From a virus, in IMG/VR virus record IMGVR_UViG_3300010370_006461, positions 1 through 21,819 of that record: a stretch of 21,819 nucleotides of DNA. One strand, written 5' to 3'. The position numbers and the translations under genes were made by a program. This document shows positions 12,613-18,838 of this stretch, piece by piece. The first letter of the stretch is position 1. Every line of letters starts with the position of its first letter. The notes beneath the pieces were generated by a model. The model made no database searches, had not been told where the DNA came from, and saw only the letters and a list, made by a program, of their open reading frames with translations.

Positions 12613-12749
12613 TTAATTAATCCGCCTTCTTTTAATGCACGATATATGGTCATAACTGTTACGCCACACTCTTTTGCAATTTCTTCCATAGTTTTCTTTT
12701 GAACTACATATCTACGATATAGCCAATCTTTACTTTTATATAGCTTCAT
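12609..12749 (-). CDS. 46-aa helix-turn-helix protein
   Basis: A short gene clearly supported by ATGA overlaps at both ends: its ATG overlaps the RuvC-like stop and its TGA overlaps the next ATG. The product starts MKLYKSKDWLYRRYVVQKKT and continues 'MEEIAKECGVTVMTIYRALK', a textbook HTH (helices about 21-28 and 32-40) of the kind found in resolvases, homing-endonuclease tails and sigma region 4. The basic N-terminus fits DNA binding. It is probably a small DNA-binding regulator or accessory protein; the target is unknown. Confidence 0.8.
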   Translation of the reverse strand: MKLYKSKDWLYRRYVVQKKTMEEIAKECGVTVMTIYRALKEGGLIK

Positions 12750-13312
12750 CTTTTAGTTAACACTTCATTAGCATAATAGGCAATCCCAAATGAATCTGCC
12801 ACATCAAAATCTTCTAAATTTAAATTATATTTTTTATTAAAATAATCTACGGTGCGCTGTTTCCTAATTTCCCGCATTTTTGCCTTATACCAAGACTCAG
12901 CGTATCCAGGATTTTCAAAACGAAGTCTGTCTTTCTCCATCTTTGTTGGGTTCTTATTTCCAATATGAGCCTGCCAAGATGAAGGAGATATAGTGATAAC
13001 ACTAGCACCGCTAGACATAAGCTCAGCAATAACGACACCGTATACATAAGACAATTTTATCACAGCATCAGCAGATTTGACAAGTATGGCACCTTCGATT
13101 GCAATATAGTCTGATTTTAATTCATCTATCATTGCAAACGTTTTGCATTTAGCATCATATATCTTTTCGTATATATCATTGCCTACTAAATTAATTTTCC
13201 CCCACTTTATTGGCTTATTGTTTTCCAGCAGACAAAAAGCAATTGAATTTGTAGATGCGTCAATACCTAAAACTCTGTTTGCTTTAGTTTTAACTAGGCT
13301 TGCTAATGTCAT
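12746..13312 (-). CDS. RuvC-like Holliday junction resolvase
   Basis: A 188-aa RNase H-fold nuclease. The acidic residues of RuvC are visible: D18 in 'RVLGIDASTNSIAF', E73 in 'YIAIEGA', and D170/D173 in 'EDFDVADSFGIAYYA'. 'ISPSSWQAHIGNK' matches the RuvC segment before the last motif; an insertion of about 40 residues follows ('RFENPGYAESWYKAKMREIR'). Expected role: cutting branched recombination or replication intermediates before packaging. AAGGATG upstream supports the ATG, which overlaps the zinc-finger gene by 23 nt. It lies with RecA, SSB and two nucleases. Confidence 0.85.
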   Translation of the reverse strand: MTLASLVKTKANRVLGIDASTNSIAFCLLENNKPIKWGKINLVGNDIYEKIYDAKCKTFAMIDELKSDYIAIEGAILVKSADAVIKLSYVYGVVIAELMSSGASVITISPSSWQAHIGNKNPTKMEKDRLRFENPGYAESWYKAKMREIRKQRTVDYFNKKYNLNLEDFDVADSFGIAYYANEVLTKR

Positions 13313-13577
13313 TTATCATCCTTAAAATAGTAGATCTGTTTTTTATAGCCGAATTTTTTTCACATTTAGAGCAAATGTTAGACTGATTATATCTGCTTAA
13401 TCTAGATTTACAAATTCTACACTCTCTCTTAGCCCCAGAACGAATAGACTTTTTTTCATAATATTTTTCCATAATCTTTTTATTTGTTGCAACTCTGCAA
13501 CATTCATCATTATGATATTTTTGATTATGAGTTTTTGGCTCAAATTCTATTGAGCATTCTTTATTTCCGCATATCAT
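13290..13577 (-). CDS. Double zinc-finger protein
   Basis: A 95-aa basic protein. The first finger uses C3, C8, H22 and C26 or C27 ('MICGNKECSIEF ... KYHNDECC'); the second is C53-x2-C56 ... C69-x2-C72 ('CRICKSRLSRYNQSNICSKC'). Basic linkers suggest nucleic-acid binding. The exact family is unknown to me. It overlaps the Cas4-like nuclease gene by 4 nt (ATGA) and the resolvase gene by 23 nt, so it probably works with them in recombination (context inference). Confidence 0.7.
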   Translation of the reverse strand: MICGNKECSIEFEPKTHNQKYHNDECCRVATNKKIMEKYYEKKSIRSGAKRECRICKSRLSRYNQSNICSKCEKNSAIKNRSTILRMINDISKPS

Positions 13578-14350
13578 ATTTTAATTGGTTCATATGGAGC
13601 TATTTCTATTAAGCCTTCCTCCATAGACCAGCACTCCTTCTTGACTGGACAATTTTTGCATTGCGATGCAGATTTTTTATATGGGCGCACTGGCAAGTCT
13701 CCATGATTAAAATTATCATATACAGAACATAACCACTCAAATAATTCTTCAATAATTTTTTTATTGCGATCATTCATTTGAACTGGAATAATTAATACCT
13801 GTTGTGTATTTTTATTTTCATATAAGAAAAATCCTTCTTTAACATTACGTAATTTCATATATGTTAATATTTGAAGTAAGTGATTCGGAGCTGGACTCAT
13901 TTTGCCTTGATAAGTATCCCAACTTTCTTGCTTTGCTGTTTTAATTTCTCCAATAACTTCTTCGTTATTCCAATCAAGTATTACATCGATAAAGCCACGT
14001 ATAGGAGGATATTCATTAACAATTTCGTACTCTTCATGCTTCATTACTCCCATTTTTGTGATCATTTTTTGTATTCTTTCGTGGGCCTGTGTACCTTGTG
14101 ACATATTTGCAATCGCAATAGAATCATTTTCATCTATAAACATTGCTCCAGAAAATGCCAGATACCAGTATCTTGGACAATTACCATGTCCATATCCTAA
14201 AGAACTTGGACTAAAACTAGTTTTTGTTGTTTTTTGATTTGGTTTTTTTGTTGACAAATATGCTTCATTTAACATTTTAGAAAATGAAGATGGGTCAAAA
14301 TTACCTGTAGTTTTTTTAAATTTTAAATTGCTTACTATTTCTCTAGCCAT
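13574..14350 (-). CDS. Cas4/RecB-like PD-(D/E)XK exonuclease with a likely Fe-S cluster
   Basis: A 258-aa protein with the full RecB-type nuclease signature: H90-E91 ('GTQAHERI'), D122 ('IRGFIDVILDW'), E135-x-K137 ('VIGEIKTAK') and Q160/Y164 ('LLQILTYMKL'). C58 ('NCPRYWYLAF') and C231, C234, C240 ('CKNCPVKKECW') are arranged as in Cas4, AddB and phage exonucleases that hold a [4Fe-4S] cluster. Expected activity: DNA exonuclease for recombination. No Cas1, Cas2 or repeat array is present, so this is a phage recombination enzyme rather than a CRISPR component. It overlaps the upstream gene by 8 nt; there is no strong SD, so translational coupling is likely. Confidence 0.85.
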   Translation of the reverse strand: MAREIVSNLKFKKTTGNFDPSSFSKMLNEAYLSTKKPNQKTTKTSFSPSSLGYGHGNCPRYWYLAFSGAMFIDENDSIAIANMSQGTQAHERIQKMITKMGVMKHEEYEIVNEYPPIRGFIDVILDWNNEEVIGEIKTAKQESWDTYQGKMSPAPNHLLQILTYMKLRNVKEGFFLYENKNTQQVLIIPVQMNDRNKKIIEELFEWLCSVYDNFNHGDLPVRPYKKSASQCKNCPVKKECWSMEEGLIEIAPYEPIKI

Positions 14351-14678
14351 TGTATCTTACGACATACTTGAGGGCATCCACAAGTTTATCTATTGACTCC
14401 TTCGCTGAATAATATATGTTCTTCTTATTGTTATTTGCAGTGCCCGCTTTATCTTTTGCAATTGTAGAATACACCGCAGCCATCATTGAAAATTTTGTAG
14501 ACATTGCCTGTAATTCAATAATTAACTGCGGTGCTTTAGCAGCAGGAACATCTGGATTCATTAAAAGCTTAACAACAATTGCTAAAGCTTTGTCTAACTG
14601 ATCATCCTTCATATATTCATGAAGATCATTAAATTCAGTTATTTTATTAATTAATTCCAAAGTGTTCGTATCTGACAT
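14343..14678 (-). CDS. Conserved-looking helical protein of unknown function
   Basis: 111 aa from the ATG at 14678, which follows the XapX stop by one nt (TAGAATG). A TTG at 14687 with AAAGG six nt before it would add three residues and is a real alternative. The product is all-helical ('MSDTNTLELINKITEFNDLH', 'KALAIVVKLL', 'APQLIIELQAMSTKFSMMAA', 'SAKESIDKLVDALKYVVRYN'). I do not recognise it. It lies between a tiny membrane protein and a Cas4-like nuclease within the recombination block, so it could be a nuclease or SSB accessory (weak inference). Confidence 0.6.
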   Translation of the reverse strand: MSDTNTLELINKITEFNDLHEYMKDDQLDKALAIVVKLLMNPDVPAAKAPQLIIELQAMSTKFSMMAAVYSTIAKDKAGTANNNKKNIYYSAKESIDKLVDALKYVVRYNG

Positions 14679-14679
14679 T

Positions 14680-14841
14680 CTAGCCAACCATAACCTTTGT
14701 TACTAATGAATAGCCGATCCATAATCCGACTATTCCCATCAGACCAGCAAATACTGGTGGAGCTGGGATCGGCAATCTAAATGCGCTAAAAATTGCTCCA
14801 ACGCCAGCGCCGACCAATGTTGTCAAAAATATTTCTTTCAT
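14680..14841 (-). CDS. XapX-domain small membrane protein
   Basis: A 53-aa hydrophobic protein, MKEIFLTTLVGAGVGAIFSA followed by 'FRLPIPAPPVFAGLMGIVGL' and 'WIGYSLVTK'. Two transmembrane helices (about 5-20 and 31-47) flank the 'LPIPAPP' loop that is diagnostic of XapX proteins, a short bacterial membrane family of unknown role. The ATG overlaps the SSB stop (TAATG), with GAGG ten nt upstream; the stop is one nt before the next ATG. In a phage it might act at the host membrane, but no function is known. Confidence 0.88.
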   Translation of the reverse strand: MKEIFLTTLVGAGVGAIFSAFRLPIPAPPVFAGLMGIVGLWIGYSLVTKVMVG

Positions 14842-15236
14842 TAAAATGGAACCTCTATTTCATCAAAAGATCTATCTGATGAACGATCTTTTTGTAAAGT
14901 ATAAGAAGTTACTGCTATACAGTGACCTTCCATTTGTTTATAAACCTTGATCTCATGTTCACTTCTATTGTTTCCAGACTTGTCCACCCAAGTTGATTCA
15001 TGTATTGTGCCTGTAAGTGTAATTTCTTGACCTTTCTTTATGGTATATCTTGCCTGATCGGCAAATTTACCCCAAAGCTTTACAGTCCACCAAGAAGTAG
15101 CAGCATCTTCATACTTACCAGTTTCTTCATTTTTTACTCTATCATGTGTTACCACACGCAGTCTAAGTCCAGTGTCTCCAATTGGAGCTGGATCTTGACC
15201 AAGCCTACCGACTAATGTAATAGTTGGATTTGGCAT
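14841..15236 (-). CDS. ssb: Single-stranded DNA-binding protein
   Basis: 131 aa from the second of two in-frame ATGs. AGGAG stands 7 nt before this ATG but only one or two nt before the one at 15242, so 15236 is preferred. OB-fold pattern: 'TITLVGRLGQDPAP', 'LRVVTHDRVKNEETGKYEDA', 'SWWTVKLWGKFADQARYTIK', 'GQEITLTGTIHESTWVDKSG'. The C-terminus ends in 'DEIEVPF', a version of the acidic DDDIPF tip that binds partner proteins. Role: protecting ssDNA during replication and recombination. It is preceded by a small AT-rich palindrome and followed without gap by the XapX gene. Confidence 0.88.
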   Translation of the reverse strand: MPNPTITLVGRLGQDPAPIGDTGLRLRVVTHDRVKNEETGKYEDAATSWWTVKLWGKFADQARYTIKKGQEITLTGTIHESTWVDKSGNNRSEHEIKVYKQMEGHCIAVTSYTLQKDRSSDRSFDEIEVPF

Positions 15237-15262
15237 CTTCATTCTCCTTTTAACATAAAAAC

Positions 15263-15277
15263 ACTATACGATATAGT
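15263..15277. repeat. Perfect short inverted repeat upstream of ssb
   Basis: ACTATA-CGA-TATAGT, six-bp arms around three nt, in the 15237-15294 gap between ssb and the upstream gene. On the minus strand GTTTTT follows, so it could be a weak hairpin terminator, an operator, or part of a promoter (TATAGT resembles a -10). Confidence 0.4.
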
Positions 15278-15294
15278 ATTTAATTAAAAATTTA

Positions 15295-15981
15295 TTATTT
15301 TTCTACATTTAATTTAAGCTTAATAACTTCATGCTTGCCTATAATATTTCCCATATGATCTTTTCCACTTCTATATAGTTTTAGCCTTTTACCCTCATCA
15401 CGACCTTTATGCAAGGCATTAATATAGTCTTGATTACCGTGTATTTTTTCATATGGAAATGCAGAGTTATTTATTTTTATTACGCTATCATCGAATTGTT
15501 TTATAGAAATAGGCAATATACAAGCGACGTTAGTATTTGCTGGAATAAATATTTCTTTTCCTACATAATCTTCATTTATTTTTAAAACTACTGAAAATAC
15601 ATTTGCAAAAAAAGATGTAGATATTATAGTACTTATTGCTTCATATTCTTTTACAAATTGATTTGGAACAGAAGTTGTTAATAAACTTGTATTTTCATCA
15701 GTTTTAAATATTAAATTTGTTATTAGGCTTACAGTGCCATCTGGCCTGCCTGACCATATGTATTCTTTTCCTAAAATTCCATACCCTGGTTCCCATAGTT
15801 TACCATCCCATATAAAAGATATATCTACTGGAAATGATATTCCGTATCCTAAAGTATTTGCTAATGTTACTGGGTCACAGTTATAGGTTTCAGAACCCAT
15901 CCAATCTCTTCTTATAGATAATTGTGAAATATTAGCTGGAGCTAAAGACGGGTTTTCTATATATGCATTCACACTATACAT
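15295..15981 (-). CDS. DUF6065-like phage protein of unknown function
   Basis: A 228-aa protein rich in beta strands. The pattern 'NCDPVTLANTLGYGISFPVDISF' and, later, 'EIFIPANTNVACILPISIKQ' resembles the DUF6065 group of phage proteins ('CPP...GY.IPLP.D' and '...IPAGTPIAQIIP'). Recognition is by pattern only. No catalytic motif, signal peptide or membrane segment is seen. AGGA about ten nt before the ATG supports the start, and the first eight nt overlap the preceding nuclease gene. Function unknown. Confidence 0.55.
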   Translation of the reverse strand: MYSVNAYIENPSLAPANISQLSIRRDWMGSETYNCDPVTLANTLGYGISFPVDISFIWDGKLWEPGYGILGKEYIWSGRPDGTVSLITNLIFKTDENTSLLTTSVPNQFVKEYEAISTIISTSFFANVFSVVLKINEDYVGKEIFIPANTNVACILPISIKQFDDSVIKINNSAFPYEKIHGNQDYINALHKGRDEGKRLKLYRSGKDHMGNIIGKHEVIKLKLNVEK

Positions 15982-16273
15982 CTTTATTGTTCCTAACTAA
16001 ATCTTCTAACATAGACCATTCTAGTACAGCTAGTCTTACTTTATTTTTATCTCCAAGTATTAATTTTAGCAAAGGGTGCCTACTTCTGTCAACCCTAAAT
16101 GTATCAGTACATATTTTAGACCACATATCTTCTGATACAGCAATTGATTTTAATGACTCTTTATAATCTACTACAAAAATATCCCATAGGGCATCTCCTT
16201 TTTGATAGTCACCCCGACCACTATTTTTTTGCTGTTTGGCTCCATCTCTTTTAGCCTCTGACCTTTCAGACAT
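15974..16273 (-). CDS. Small PD-(D/E)XK nuclease / resolvase-like protein
   Basis: 99 aa from ATG 16273, preferred because AGGTGA is correctly spaced; a GTG nine nt upstream is the other option. The N-terminus is basic and holds 'KNSGRGDYQKGDALWDIFVV' and then 'DYKES': D27 and D36-x-K38 fit a minimal PD-(D/E)XK site. The rest ('KSIAVSEDMWSKI', 'PLLKLILGDKNKVRLAVLEW') has the strand-helix layout of small phage resolvase-like or RecU-type nucleases. Likely a DNA nuclease in recombination or repair; substrate unknown. Overlaps the preceding oxygenase gene by 8 nt. Confidence 0.65.
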   Translation of the reverse strand: MSERSEAKRDGAKQQKNSGRGDYQKGDALWDIFVVDYKESLKSIAVSEDMWSKICTDTFRVDRSRHPLLKLILGDKNKVRLAVLEWSMLEDLVRNNKDV

Positions 16274-17078
16274 TACTATCACCTACTGGGATCTCGTTAT
16301 CATAAACTTTGATTGTTTGTAAATTATTTACAATATAATCATTTTCATTTTCTAATAATTTAATATGATCATTATTTAAATTATTATCTACATTGTCCAA
16401 GTCACAAGAAACAAAAAGTCTACAAAAATACCTATCATTGTTGTAAAATTTTTTTACAGCATGATAAAAAGGAGAATTAGAAGGCATCACGACTGCATCT
16501 CCCGCATTTGGTTTATACTTATATAATAAATTTTTATCTGAACTATACATACAAATTTCACCATCTTCATAATTATCATTTAGATAAATATTTATTGTTA
16601 CTATATTTTTTTGCCTATCTAAATTTTTAAAAGGATATTCATCAACATGATATTGTAAAAATAAATTATTTTCTGAGTCTTTATACTTATATTTTACTTT
16701 TTCATATTCATATTTAAAAAAATCTATTTCATATTGATTTTTATATTTTTCTATTTTATCCCAATTAATAATAAAACTTGGCCATACTCCTTTATCTTTT
16801 TCAAAATCTTTAAAATAATCATATATAACATACTCAAATGATTTAATTAAGTTTGAAATAATATTAAACTCATACGAGTTATCACTAAAAATTTTATCTT
16901 TTTTATCTATATACGCAGAAGTCCTAAAGCCTTGATCATACCATTCAGACCAATCTTTAAAAAAATATTTATTTGAATTTGAATTTAATAAATCAATGAT
17001 TTCTTTATTCTGCCCAAAAATATTTTTATATATTGATATTTGAGGTGCAACTATAATTTTACTATGATTGCTATTCAT
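16266..17078 (-). CDS. 2OG-Fe(II) oxygenase, second family member
   Basis: A 270-aa protein with the iron triad H144-x-D146 ('FLQYHVDEYPF') and H206 ('NSPFYHAVKKFY'), R220 ('RYFCRLFVSCDL') for 2-oxoglutarate, and 'NIVTINIYLNDNYEDGEICM' plus 'PNAGDAVVMPS' between. The N-terminal 130 residues are Lys/Tyr-rich and unlike the other oxygenase in this window, so the two are not recent duplicates. The gene sits inside the replication/recombination block, between a zinc-ribbon protein and a nuclease, where its role is unclear. Candidates: modification of a protein, nucleobase or host target. Its ATG overlaps the previous stop (TAATG), and its base composition looks even more AT-rich than that of the adjacent genes. 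Confidence 0.8.
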   Translation of the reverse strand: MNSNHSKIIVAPQISIYKNIFGQNKEIIDLLNSNSNKYFFKDWSEWYDQGFRTSAYIDKKDKIFSDNSYEFNIISNLIKSFEYVIYDYFKDFEKDKGVWPSFIINWDKIEKYKNQYEIDFFKYEYEKVKYKYKDSENNLFLQYHVDEYPFKNLDRQKNIVTINIYLNDNYEDGEICMYSSDKNLLYKYKPNAGDAVVMPSNSPFYHAVKKFYNNDRYFCRLFVSCDLDNVDNNLNNDHIKLLENENDYIVNNLQTIKVYDNEIPVGDSNV

Positions 17079-17272
17079 TAATTATTTACCGAAACAGTAT
17101 TGCTATGACCGTTGCTACATGTCCAACTCACAACATATTGTATGGGGTCCCAAAAATATTCATCTACGTTTAAATCGCATTTAAAGCACGGCTTTACGCC
17201 AATTATTTTTTCTAAATTATTTATATCTTTTTTATCTGGCTTTGGACCTATGAATTCATTAATACTTGGCAT
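17078..17272 (-). CDS. Zinc-ribbon protein
   Basis: A 64-aa protein with a C-terminal ribbon: 'PCFKCDLNVDEYFWD' (CxxC) and 'VVSWTCSNGHSN' (C...H), consistent with one zinc ion. GAGG before the ATG supports the start, which overlaps the recA end by 14 nt; its stop overlaps the next ATG by one nt. Function unknown, probably nucleic-acid or protein binding. Confidence 0.6.
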   Translation of the reverse strand: MPSINEFIGPKPDKKDINNLEKIIGVKPCFKCDLNVDEYFWDPIQYVVSWTCSNGHSNTVSVNN

Positions 17273-18263
17273 TAATTTCCTCTTTTAACTTATTAACTAT
17301 ATCTGGATTATCTTTTAAGTATTGAATTGCTTTTGCTCTTCCCTGAAATCTTTCTCCATTTACAGTATACCAAGCCCCGCCCTTTTCTACAATGCCACAC
17401 ATTTCTGCAACATCCAAAGTTTCACCAACGCTGTCTACCCCTAATGTTTCTCCTTGGAAGTAGAAATCGTATTGCCCTGATAAATTTGGGGGGCCAAGTT
17501 TGTTGTAATCAATAATCCAATTGACTGGCCTTCCGACCCTCTGCTCAATAATTTTGTCGCCAACCTTAACGCCAGATTTAATAGCATTAGCCTCAGCCTC
17601 TGAAGACCATAGCTTGATAACTGTTGACGAGAAGAATTTAACTGCCATCCCTCCTGTTGGAATGTGGCTGGCATGCATAGACCCAAATTGATTTCTTTGC
17701 TGTGAGATAAGAACAAGTAACGTATTTTTGTTTGCATAATTTAACATTTTGACCGCATGGGTCATATCCTTTGCTTCTGCTCCTATTTGCTTTGTATCCT
17801 CAAGCTTTTTGAGTTCGTCTGAGTCTTTTTCAAAATATATTGCAGGAAGAAGTGCAGATATAGAGTCAACTATAATTATATCTACTTCGGCCTCCATTAG
17901 CTGAGTTGCTACATCAACCATATCGTTTACTGTTTTAGCAGACGAATATATTAATTCCTCAGAATTGACACCAAGCTTTTCTGCCCATGACTTATCATAT
18001 GAATGCTCTGCATCTATCCATGCACAAGTCTTACCAGATTTTTGTGCCTCTGCAATCATTTGTAGGCAAAAAGATGATTTACCAGCGGACTTATTTCCCC
18101 AAACTAAAACTTGTCTGCCAAATCCTAGACCACCTCGCAAAGCTAGATTTAATCCTATGCTTGGGGTAGGCTGCTTTTCTACAGTAACATCTACTGCAGA
18201 CTGAACTCTATTTCTAGTTTTTGGGTCAAGCCTTGCTAATATATCATCTATTTGTATTGTCAT
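17259..18263 (-). CDS. recA: RecA-like recombinase
   Basis: 334 aa, slightly shorter than bacterial RecA. Walker A 'VWGNKSAGKSSFCLQ' (about residues 54-68), 'CAWIDAEHSYDKSWAEKLGV', Walker B 'VDIIIVDSISALLP', 'LLVLISQQRNQFG' and the RecA C-terminal pattern 'VEKGGAWYTVNGERFQGR' are all present. Role: strand exchange for recombination-dependent replication and repair. The SD is weak (AAAGAG), and a TTGTATAAA box stands upstream, so an independent promoter is possible. The gene precedes a zinc-ribbon protein, an oxygenase and a nuclease in one tightly packed series. Confidence 0.94.
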   Translation of the reverse strand: MTIQIDDILARLDPKTRNRVQSAVDVTVEKQPTPSIGLNLALRGGLGFGRQVLVWGNKSAGKSSFCLQMIAEAQKSGKTCAWIDAEHSYDKSWAEKLGVNSEELIYSSAKTVNDMVDVATQLMEAEVDIIIVDSISALLPAIYFEKDSDELKKLEDTKQIGAEAKDMTHAVKMLNYANKNTLLVLISQQRNQFGSMHASHIPTGGMAVKFFSSTVIKLWSSEAEANAIKSGVKVGDKIIEQRVGRPVNWIIDYNKLGPPNLSGQYDFYFQGETLGVDSVGETLDVAEMCGIVEKGGAWYTVNGERFQGRAKAIQYLKDNPDIVNKLKEEINAKY

Positions 18264-18291
18264 TATTCTCTTTCTTTATACAAGTATATCA

Positions 18292-18633
18292 TTAAAAACG
18301 GTTTCCGTGAAGTGTTGGCCTATCTTTATTTTTATACATTTTATTTTGTAAAACTTCATCCAAACTATGTATAACAAATTCTTCATTACGCATTGCAGCA
18401 TATAAATCTAATAATCTAATAATTGTATCTGCTATTTCTTCTACAACTTTTTCAGATCCTTGATCTTTACGAATAGCTTCCAAAACCTCAGTAACTTCTG
18501 AATGTACAAGAGCTAGTTTATTACCAATTTTGTCATATGAATATTCACCATCCCAAAATCCTTTATCTCTTGCTGTCTCATGCAACAAGGCAGATAAGGC
18601 GTCTAAACCATAATCAGTTGGCAGGGAGTTCAT
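18292..18633 (-). CDS. MazG-like nucleotide pyrophosphohydrolase
   Basis: 113 aa from ATG 18633, preferred because AGGAAG is correctly spaced; a start at 18690 would overlap the upstream gene by 77 nt. The MazG metal-binding pattern is visible: 'LALVHSEVTEVLEAIRK' (E46, E49) and 'VVEEIADTIIRLLDL' (E66, D69), followed by 'VLQNKMYKNKDRP...HGNRF'. Known activity of the family: hydrolysis of NTPs, dNTPs or (p)ppGpp. In phages it may adjust nucleotide pools or stress signalling (inference). Overlap with the previous gene is 20 nt. Confidence 0.82.
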   Translation of the reverse strand: MNSLPTDYGLDALSALLHETARDKGFWDGEYSYDKIGNKLALVHSEVTEVLEAIRKDQGSEKVVEEIADTIIRLLDLYAAMRNEEFVIHSLDEVLQNKMYKNKDRPTLHGNRF

Positions 18634-18838
18634 TTTCTTCCTGACTACTTTGTTCACGTAACTTAAATTCAAACGATAATGTTTCATCATTGTAAGTTAC
18701 TGATAATTGTTTATCTTCATTATTTGAAGCCATAAATACTTCTGTAGGAATTTCTATTGTTCCTAATTTAGTTAATATAGCCACTAAAATCCTAGAGGCA
18801 TTCATTGCCTGAAAAATTTCTTCTGGTGTTTGTGTCAT
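18614..18838 (-). CDS. Small phage protein of unknown function
   Basis: A 74-aa protein, 'MTQTPEEIFQAMNASRILVA...', with an N-terminal helical half and a beta-rich half ('KQLSVTYNDETLSFEFKLRE'). I do not recognise the family. AAGGAG lies five nt before the ATG, and the ATG overlaps the DnaE stop (ATGA), so it is certainly a gene. Its place between the polymerase and MazG suggests a replication accessory role (weak inference). Confidence 0.65.
   Translation of the reverse strand: MTQTPEEIFQAMNASRILVAILTKLGTIEIPTEVFMASNNEDKQLSVTYNDETLSFEFKLREQSSQEENELPAN

Noticed and set aside
13574-14350. A CRISPR adaptation component (Cas4)
   Set aside because: There is no Cas1/Cas2 gene or repeat array; the nuclease sits among phage recombination genes, where Cas4-like exonucleases are common.
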